From: Glossina fuscipes
Lineage: Eukaryota > Arthropoda > Insecta > Diptera > Glossinidae
NCBI RefSeq assembly: GCF_014805625.2
Contig: NW_023998556.1
Coordinates: forward strand, 96,100 to 160,099
Direction of reading: 5' to 3'
Length of the DNA stretch: 64,000 nucleotides
Part shown: positions 55,866 to 64,000 of the stretch, piece after piece
Numbering within the stretch: position 1 is the first letter of the stretch
Layout: the number at the start of each line of letters is the position of its first letter
Notes under the pieces: generated by a model
Told to the model about the DNA's origin: nothing
Databases searched by the model: none
The model's input: the letters and a program-made list of their open reading frames with translations, nothing else
Made by a program: the position numbers and the translations under genes

Positions 55866-58129
55866 AATATATATGAACATTATTAATATAACAAAAAACG
55901 GAAACAAAGATGTGTTGGAGTCAATATGTTGATTGTAATTGTATATCCTTGTGTTGTACACAAGCAGTGAGAACTGTGTTGCAAACTTTAGATGAAAAAA
56001 GAATGTTTTAGAAAAAATTTTGATTGGAAGTAAAAATTAAGAAAAGTAAAAAAATTATCCTGATTTAAAAAGACGCATTTGCTTTTCTAATAAAGCAAGT
56101 TAGTTCGTTTTTAGCTGCAAAAAGATCGCGAAGACTATGACATAACAGGAAAAGGCTGAAAGAACTTCTTCGAGCCTGTGGCATAGGAAGATGAGATGTT
56201 CAGCAGATTAGCTAGAATTGCAAACTTCAAAATATCACGTGGTACAACACGAACCATTTTTAAATATACTTTATCATAAGCGGGGCCAATTATCAATCTG
56301 TAAACTGTTTTGATATTCCTAGAATTAAAGACAGCTTCTGATATGAGCTTAAAGTTAAAAGTTAAAAGGATTTATTTAATAGAAAAGGCGATTAGCTTTA
56401 ACAAGCTCAATTATTTGATAAAAGCAAAGCTGACTTGCTTTCAGAAGAAAGGACAAATTTTTTATGACCATTCGTTACAGCTACCTTTACAGCTATTCAT
56501 TCATTAAATAATTCATTCATTCTTTAAAAAGGCAGTTGGCGAGCAATTTAAAAAAAGTCGAGAAGAGTTCTTCCATGACCTTGACTTTATATGCTGTTTT
56601 AGATAGATGGTTCACTACTGAAAAAAAAATACATCATCTCCGACCGAACCGTCAGTGGTATATACATATAGCCATCGCTACAATAAAAAAGAAATTTTTC
56701 CTAACATAACATCTTCGTGCAAGAAAGGTTGATATTTCTCTTCGCTGTCTATATCTATTCAAGGACCTTCATGAAGACTCTACATTTATTGGTAACGACA
56801 TTTCAGAGAAGGATTGAATCTATCTTGTCAAGAATATGACGTAGTTTTTGATAACAAAATGTGTAGCTACATGAAAAGAAAACACTCATTGCCTTAACTT
56901 TAATTAACTCCTTAGCAGTTGTAACGTCCGCGTGTATGTAATTCGGTCGGCTTTGTCTCTGCTCTTCACAAATACAGTAGAATTATTCACAATAACATAA
57001 TTCCATTAAATAACATCTCTTTTCATAATTCCCCGCTCAAACAATAGCACCATCTAGAGAGAGAATTATGAAAAGACAAGTCCGAAGTCCGTCTGTATAG
57101 CATAAGGGAAGTTTTTTTTAAAATAAAATTAGCGTGAGGAGTCTAAGTTGAACATCGTCAGAGGTTGGACGTTAGCAGAAAAGAAAAACTTTGGTGGTAG
57201 AACGTGAGCCAAGAAACGCGCGTGGTGGTCAAAGTAACAAAAAATAATAAAAGAAAAAATTATTTAAGACAGTTTGAAATAAATATTATAAAAACTAAAT
57301 ATTGAAACTAAATGAAAATCTTGTGATATTAAAACTGCTAACAGAAGGAAAATAACAAAAAAAGGATGATTTAAGACAATTTGAAATAAATATTAAAAAA
57401 AATAAATATCGCAATTAAATGAAAATTTTTTCGCCTTAAGTTGTGTATGAGAATAAGATTGTTAGATAAAGAACATGCGCAATTTTTTATAAAACCAAAT
57501 ACAAGTCGATAGAAATAAAATGCTAAATGTTAAGGACAAATAAGACATGTCTTTGTAAGGATAGAATATATGGGAGTGCGATTTAAAACAATAAACATAG
57601 TAAAAGAAAAAAGGAACCCAAAAAGTGTTTCAATTCAGTATCCCAAATAATGCTTGGGTGTAAGGCAATTGCTATCGTTCATGGAGGACGTCATCACATG
57701 GAAGTCTACAGGATTTGGACGAAGTGGCTTTACTAGGGTGCAAGGAGGAAGAAAATTGGCGTCCACACCAAGTAAGCATTGTAGGACATTAATTTACTAA
57801 GTGCAAAAAGAAAAAACTAACATGACAAATTAAGCATTCTACAGGTTCCGTGAAGACGGTGTATATGTGTGTGTGCGTGCGAGCATAAGAAAGTGTCCAC
57901 GGGTATGGACTAACAGACAAAAGAACGATACCAACGAACAACTACACTACACTCGCGGACAGGTTTAGATTATTCTTGACTTTTTTTTTTTTGGTATAAT
58001 ACATATATATGGAAAAAAAAGAAAGCGAAGAAAGCAAAAGAGAAAAAAATTGTGAGTGCAACAGAACCAGTCAGGCAGCAGACATCGCAAACCCAGCTTG
58101 TACTTGTACGTGACACAAAAAAGTCTCCT
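55866..58129. other. Intergenic with a 107-bp tandem duplication
   Basis: Near 57262 and 57369 the words ATTTAAGACARTTTGAAATA and AACTAAATGAAAAT or AATTAAATGAAAAT repeat with a 107-bp period. A (GT)n patch lies near 57866-57880. No protein or known element was recognised. Confidence 0.45.
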
Positions 58130-58371
58130 TCGGGTACAGGTCATTTACCAAAAATGATATTGTGGAGACGCTGAGGACTTGAGGATGAATGGTTAGGCTA
58201 TCATTTAATATTCTACCTAGAAATCGAAGAGGTTTTTCCTGCCTGACTTTAGTTTTCTTGATAAAACACGTAATTTCGCGTTTACTGCGTTTGGAAAAGT
58301 AAATTGTATTTGTTTTAGTGCGATTGAAACATAGATTAAGATTGACACATACTTTAAAAAAATGTTAGGTT
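58130..58371 (-). mobile_element. LINE-D, distal part (RT thumb)
   Basis: The minus-strand frame reads CVNLNLCFNRTKTNTIYFSK, then PLRFLGRILNDSLT. This is the post-motif-C segment of a LINE RT (LN.N..KT..I.FS... and ..FLG..I...L.). It is separated from its upstream part (61.98-62.5 kb) by the whole LINE-B copy 7. Confidence 0.65.
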
Positions 58372-58816
58372 TTATTTATTTATTTATTTATTTTAATTCT
58401 ATTTATACATGAAACTCGGCTAAACAAACAACAGTCGAGTTCAATTGGCACTTAAAGCAAAACTTATATTAAATTAATAATAAAACTAAGTATAAGTACA
58501 ATAAAACAAATAAGACGGAAAAAAAAGAAAAGAGAAAAAAGAAACAAAGGATGTACATAACCAGCATGGAGCCACACTTACAACCGGTATAGGACCAAAT
58601 TGCAAATGAACCCCTAAGCCATCGCAAACATGCGTAAGCCTGGCAACCGATAATACTTAACAACAATTCATTTTCGAATCGTAACGACTTTTAAGAATAA
58701 AAGCTAGTTTAAGTAAGACATAGGTAAATCGCGCGTATTAAGCAATGTTGCTTTAATGGACTTGAAAGAGTCCGATAACGAGAATAGGTGATAGACGTCA
58801 TTTAGGTTCTTGCAAA

Positions 58817-60864
58817 CTACTCTGACGGGTTAAACAGCTCATAATTATTTTTACACTGACTAAGCTTCACCAAGATAAAGTGCCTAGAGAAGCGGTTAGG
58901 GACATTAAAGCTTATTTCACCAAGTAATAAAGGCGAGTCAATAGCACCGTTTAATACTTTGATTACAAAGGAAACGCCAAGAACAAACCTACGTTTCTCA
59001 AGAGACGGTAGGAACAGCAGAAGCAACCTATTTTCATAGGGAGGAAGAGAGTCAATCGGATCCCAACCCAAATTTCTAAGGGCAAACAGCAAGAATTGCT
59101 TTTGAACAGATTCAATTGGATCTACATAGCACCTATATGAAGGGGACCACACAACAGAGGCATACTCGAGTATGGGTCTAACCAAACACATATACAGCCT
59201 TTTCGCAATGTAGGGATCATCAAGCTCTTTGGATCACCTTTTTATAAAACCAAGCGCGGACCTAGCTTTGCTTATCGAGAGCTCAATATGCAAGTTGAAA
59301 CGTAACCTATGGTCAAATAGAACGCCTAAATCTGTGATCGAATCGACGTCCTCCAACTTATGCGAATCTATGAAATACTGAGTAATGATTGACTTTCTTT
59401 TTGAGAAAGAAAGCTTCTTACATTTGCTCAGATTTAGTTTCAGAAGATCCACAGAGCACCATGCAACAACATTATCCAAGTCACCTTGCAGCTGATGTGA
59501 TTGCGATTCAACAGAGAAGGAGGAAAACAGTTTCACATCATCCGCATACATTAAGATCTGGCTGGAATTAACCACCGATGGATGATCATTAACGTATAAA
59601 CTAAGTAAAATGGGACCTAAGTGACTTCTTTGAGGTATGCCTGATATAACGGGGAATTCATCCGAGGTGATAAAGTTGAACAAAACCCTGAAGGATCTGT
59701 TGTGCAGATAAGAGCTTATCCATTTCAATAATAGAAAGGGAAGCCAGAGGCTTGGAGTTTAAAGATAAGTTGTCTATGGTTAACCATATCAAATGCTTTG
59801 CTTAAATCAGTGTAAATAACATCTGTGCGAGAGCCGCTAGAAAAAGCCTTGAAAACATGACAGGTAAACTCTAACAAGTTGGTGACTGTAGATCGCCCTT
59901 TACGAAAGCCGTGCTGGTGAGGACAAATATACGAATTAATGGCAAAGGCCAAATGCTGAGTCACAATACGCTCGAACAACTTGGGCAAGGCACTCAACTT
60001 GGCTATGCGTCTGTAGTTTTTAACAAATTGTCTACTTCCACTCTTGTGGATAGGAATAAGGAAACTACTCTTCCAACATGAAGGGAAAACACCTAAATAC
60101 AAGGACATGTTAAAAATCTTTGAGATCACACCACATAACTCGACAGCGCAAGATTTAAGAACACATGATGGAATTCCATCAAGTCCTGGCGCACAACAAT
60201 TTTTTAGAGAAATCAACCCTTTAAAAACGTCATCTTCCGAAATTACCAGGTTAGGAATTGAGACAGAGTTAGTTATAGGATATGAGTAGTTTGCTGATAA
60301 ATCGAAGTTAGCAATCGAAAAGTTTTGTCGGAAATACTCAGCAAATAGATTTGAGATTTCAAAATCATCCGAGGAATCAGAGCCATTAAAAGAAACATGG
60401 GAGGGATATGTAGAAATTTTGCTCTTAGAGTTAACAAATTTAAAAAAGTATTTAGGATTAGCAAACAGAGAGGATTTAATGAACTAAAGGTATCTGCAGT
60501 AATATTGGTGGTTGAGGGAGTTAAATCTATGCCTCGCCACCGAGTAAGCGAAATAGTCGAGCACAGAGCCATTTTTCGAATATTTTTTGGATAGCGTGTT
60601 TTTTCTATTCTCGTAATATTTAATTTATTAAACCAGGTGGGGACACCTGCTTCGAGGTCGGCACTGCTTAATCGGAGCAGATGCAGCAATAGCTAGATTT
60701 AATATATTGTAGAACGATGACAATAAGCTTTCAATACTACCGGTTGAGAAATCAAGCGTCAGATGTGAAAGACGATGTTTTAGCGATACAATATTGATTT
60801 TATGAATATCATAATAATTATTTAAAAAAGTTTGATTTGGCACATTAAGGCAGTTCAACATCAT
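58817..60864 (-). pseudogene. LINE-B ORF2 reverse transcriptase
   Basis: Target-primed reverse transcription enzyme of the LINE. Pieces in order on the minus strand are LKHRLSHLTLDFSTGSIESL (60864 frame), CCAPGLDGIPSCVLKSCAVE, FERIVTQHLAFAINSYICPH, HQHGFRKGRSTVTNLLEFTC, YTDLSKAFDMVNH (motif A), SGIPQRSHLGPIL (motif B with R in place of G), LMYADDVKLFSSF (motif C intact) and ALGFIKR. A stop at 59233 (frame 59728-59234) precedes the C-terminal part, which closes at 58817. Breaks occur near 60270, near 59726 and at 59233. Confidence 0.85.
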
Positions 60865-60936
60865 TCATATGTTGAAAGGAAATGCGCATTGATGGATGAT
60901 AAGGGTCCTCAGGTAAACTAAAAGGTGGGCAACGAT

Positions 60937-61494
60937 TTACGTTAATCTGGGCGGAGATACCCTTGCCACTTCAGCGTAGCTTAAAACGGAAGGACTTGCC
61001 GGCTTGTTTGTAACTATTTTGTTACCAACCGACTCACCAATATCGGAAACATTAACGTTAATTTTAGAGTTAGAGGGAGCAGTAACTTGTACCAACGAAT
61101 CAGATTTAGAGGAACTCAGTGGTGACGTCCCACACGCTTTGCTACGAGTGGCTATTTTTCTGGCTTGGGTAGAAGATGAGTTCTCAATGAAACGGCACTC
61201 GTCAAACGTAGACTTAATTAGCTCAAACTTCTCCCACAAGGAGCCGAGATTTCTACTCAATTCCGAGAAACCATTTCGCGTCTCCGTGAAAAGTTTGTAG
61301 AAATCAATGTCCCGCTGCCTACAGTTAGGACATGATAATCTTAAGCCTTTGGAAGGGTCAGCGACTGCGTCAGCAGCACAGCCGAGAATACCGGCACACT
61401 TTGCATGACCAAAGCGCTCGCAGAGCCAATAAGAAACGAATCTGTCCGATTCCGGGCCTGTTTTTGCGCGACATGGTGCATATAAGCACTCCAT
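60937..61494 (-). CDS. LINE-B ORF1, PHD-like zinc finger protein (truncated)
   Basis: Begins MECLYAPCRAKTGPESDRFV and runs 185 codons. The cysteine/histidine pattern C-x4-C, then LCERFGHAKC, then LSCPNCR near residues 3-58 resembles the PHD/treble-clef finger of CR1-group ORF1 proteins. A predicted helical part with LWEKFELIKSTF and a Ser/Thr-rich linker follow. The frame ends soon after SYAEVARVSPPRL because of the internal deletion, so the C-terminal domain (seen in copy 4) is missing. The open frame suggests a young insertion. Confidence 0.75.
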   Translation of the reverse strand: MECLYAPCRAKTGPESDRFVSYWLCERFGHAKCAGILGCAADAVADPSKGLRLSCPNCRQRDIDFYKLFTETRNGFSELSRNLGSLWEKFELIKSTFDECRFIENSSSTQARKIATRSKACGTSPLSSSKSDSLVQVTAPSNSKINVNVSDIGESVGNKIVTNKPASPSVLSYAEVARVSPPRLT

Positions 61495-61985
61495 GTTAAG
61501 CCAACGAAAAGAAAGAGGTGAATTATTAGGACAAAAAAGAAAAAAAATTCAAAAGACTCCACTACTTTAAGTTTATCTACAAATTTAAGAAATTTAATAA
61601 AACTTCTCCGTTACGTTGTCACTTCTTCTCTTATATTACACGTAAGATCTGCACTACTAAAGCAACGGTAAACAAGCCAAGAGAAAAGCTATTCACACCA
61701 AAGGAAGAAAATAAAAAAAATAAAAAAAAGCTCAAAAGAAAAACTAGATAAGACTCGAAAAAGATTTACTTTTGCGATCACAAGTGCTAATCGCAAGAAC
61801 CAAAATGAAAATCACGAAAATTTTAATGAAATTAATGAGTTTTTACACTTTACACGTTCAAACCTTTTATACTCTTACATAAACTAGGTTTTAAACGTGT
61901 ATAAAGCGAAAACAAAAAAATTTTAGCAATAAAACTAACAAAAGCGTACGATCTCGCGCGCGTCAGTTGCCAGACTGAGATCAAG

Positions 61986-63760
61986 AGATTACTCACAGCC
62001 ATTGAAAATGATGCGTTAGCGGACGCAAAATCGTCAGCAACTTGTCGTCTTGCAGGCCATGCAACTTAGCTACATATAGATTGAAGAGGGTAGAGCTCAA
62101 GCAACTGTCTTGTGGAATATCACCGCATGTTTCAACTATGTCTGCACCCATCACCAACACACGTTTGGATAAATAATTTCACCTTTCGTTACACTCGCTA
62201 TGAGAAAAGATAGTTCATTGACGCACATATTCGTAAATTTGCGTTTTTGACGGTCCTAAGGACGAATAACATGGAATAACATTAATGGTTTTCACGAAAT
62301 CCATTAGTATCTCCGTAACCATGAGATTAATAATCTTTATGAACACAGAAGTAAGCGAAGTAAGCCTAAAGTTGCTTATATTATTTAAGTCTTTACATGC
62401 TGTGGAAGTGGGAGCAACCTTAATACCTCGCAAATCCAAGGTTATAAAGTTATTAGACCAGCCATCATTGCATGCCACAACGCCAAAAGCAATATCGTGA
62501 CAATCTCTAGCGGTAGCTTTCATTCTGAATTGTAAAATATACATTAATTGGCGTAAGAGAAGGGTGTGTTACTGAAATTAATAAAAGAAATTAAAGACAT
62601 TATAATCTAAATGTCACTTGAAATAACTCTTAAGCATATCTAAGTATCGTTTACTGTCATGCTCATTCCAGGCGGTACAACCATTCAATTTTCAACCAAA
62701 TTCTTGATCGCCGTAATTCTAAAAAAAACGTGAGTTGCCAATGCCACACAACTCTTTAATCATGATACCTTTGTGTGTCCTTTTGACCTTTCTATTTGCG
62801 AACGGCCATTTTTTCATTGTTTTCATATGTTCAATGAACTTACTAATTTTTCTTAGCTGAGAGAGAATGAATATGAGGAAAATTGGTTCTAGCGGACTTC
62901 GGATTGGACAATACTTTAAATTGATGGCAAATCTGATGGACGATGACCTATCGACAGACTTTCCAACAAGAATTTGCGTGAAATGGAACTTCGTATTCGT
63001 ACGGAATTGCTGCAACTTCGAAACCATTGTCGTCTCTCGGTAAAACTTCACTTAAGACGCAAAAATCAATATAACTTGATCTTAAGTAAAAATCTTAAAA
63101 TGATAATTTAAACCGAAAGCTCTGTATATTATATTGTATAAATGAAGTCATATAGTAAATACGAAAGATTTTCTCAGAGGAATTTTATTTTCAGATTGAT
63201 TAATACGATGTTGAGGGATTATCAGACGGATAAATTTTTTATTTTCAGAGATTATTTCTTCTAATTCAGAAGTACGTAAAATCCAATGAGATTTTTTTAC
63301 GGAGGACTTTGGAAGGCGAACTAAGAGAGGCTTTTAAGAGAAAAAATTTTTTTTGATGACGAAATTGTATTTTTTTTTTCTTTGGATTTTATTCATGCCT
63401 TTATTATTATTTTTTAAGGAAATCGTAGACGAGTCCACGGACGAAATTCTCATCATATGATTATTAGTCGAAACAGTTGAAATAATTAGAGGTTTTAGAG
63501 GACAGCTGTAATAAGAGAGATTTCTCTCATCTCTTCACCACTTTAGATAGTTTATAGTCAAAATTTTATTGGAAGGTAATTCCTCTTTTCTGTTTGGACA
63601 AGTCTTGTTTATGTTACCATGATCGCTCGAACCAGAAGTAACACATTTGATCACCACGTACTGATCGTGCCACAGTTAAGGCACCTGGTCTCTTTAGCTT
63701 TACAAAACTTTGAAATGTGTCCAAATCTTCCACACTTAGAAGATTGTTTTAAGGTGGGAA
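61986..63760 (-). mobile_element. LINE-D, proximal part (ORF1 knuckles to RT motif C)
   Basis: Minus strand from 63760: SSKCGRFGHISKFCKAKETR then CLNCGT, zinc knuckles of an ORF1, with a third block CVTSGSSDHGNINKTC in another frame. Around 62430-62330 the RT reads NISNFRLTSLTSVFIKIINL followed by DFVKTINVIPC. Around 62130-62030 come DSCLSSTLFNLYVAKLHGL (motif B region) and VADDFASANASF (motif C, ADD kept). It then runs into the 5' end of LINE-B copy 7 and resumes at 58371. Much of the endonuclease between 62.6 and 63.5 kb is unrecognisable. Confidence 0.65.
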
Positions 63761-64000
63761 TAAACTAGTTGACTAAAAAAAAACAATAGTTAAACTTAAT
63801 GGATTTAGGGAGGGATTTCCCCTAAAATCGATTTTCACATTAGCTGTGCGGCAAAAAATAAAACAAGAGAGTTTTAATAGTTGTATGTGTGTGCAGAACG
63901 GTAACTCTGTGCAAGCGCTGTGGTCATACTTTTCTCTTTGTGTAAAAATTTTTCGCAATTTCTTCTTTTATTTTAGATCTTTATTGCTTCATATTGTTAC
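63761..64000. other. Window end, nothing recognised
   Basis: No feature was recognised in the last 240 bp. It may include further LINE-D ORF1 sequence. Confidence 0.4.

Larger units (their letters stand above)
58372..61985 (-). mobile_element. LINE-B copy 7, longest copy, inserted in LINE-D
   Basis: On the minus strand it contains 5' UTR (about 61985-61495), ORF1, ORF2 without the endonuclease domain, 3' UTR and an (AAAT)n tail at 58372-58395. It lies between RT motif C and the thumb of LINE-D. Compared with copies 3 and 4, an internal deletion near 60870-60930 removes the ORF1 C-terminus and the endonuclease. Few frame breaks remain in RT. Confidence 0.88.

Overview
The window looks like the nuclear genome of a higher fly (Diptera, probably Cyclorrhapha). 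The sequence is AT-rich, has introns, and is built mostly of transposable elements in many stages of decay. The one clear host gene is a cytosolic heat-shock cognate 70 (Hsc70-4 type), minus strand, CDS 32568-34492. It ends in EEVD, and a 3' splice site abuts its ATG, so a 5'-UTR intron is predicted, as in Drosophila Hsc70-4. A 100-N gap interrupts its nucleotide-binding domain. No prokaryotic feature was seen. The species cannot be named from the sequence alone.

Layout. 1-5.2 kb: a decayed LINE (LINE-C, minus), the 3' end of a Ty3/gypsy element with an LTR-like promoter, and an old LINE-B copy. 6.2-8.2 kb: a 2-kb solo LTR (family LTR-T, minus) with ATAT target duplications. 8.8-13.3 kb: a gypsy gag scrap, then a BEL/Pao element with a long open integrase frame but a dead reverse transcriptase. 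15.0-18.2 kb: a beta-glucuronidase fragment that runs into a 63-bp minisatellite, a LINE-B inserted inside that minisatellite, and a two-exon Prp4-kinase fragment. 18.8-20.9 kb: a full-length mariner with an open transposase frame, followed by a relic of a second mariner. 23.0-28.3 kb: a nearly full-length I-clade LINE with three coding lesions. 28.8-29.2 kb: an array of small palindromes.

30-39 kb: a LINE endonuclease scrap, a tRNA-Ser-derived SINE whose tail matches the I-clade LINE, Hsc70-4 with its probable 5' exon and promoter, an I-LINE tail, and a Tc1/mariner relic. 39.7-46 kb: a zinc-knuckle LINE relic and three LINE-B copies in +, -, + order. 47.3-52 kb: two more LTR-T copies in direct orientation, the second with ACTT target duplications. 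52-58 kb: an unidentified ORF, a weak LINE relic, a solo BEL LTR and a LINE-B tail. 58.1-63.8 kb: LINE-B inserted into the RT of another LINE (LINE-D), both on the minus strand.

The most interesting observations are these. (1) The LTR-T family has a 10-bp perfect hairpin at its 5' terminus, a conserved TATA-to-GTAAGT cassette, and a downstream tandem array whose unit folds into a hairpin that keeps its fold despite sequence change. (2) The tRNA-Ser SINE and I-LINE share a tail, which suggests a SINE-LINE partnership. (3) A minisatellite seems to have been born from a beta-glucuronidase fragment. (4) Nested insertions give a relative order of element activity. Family names LINE-B, LINE-C, LINE-D and LTR-T are local labels, not database names.
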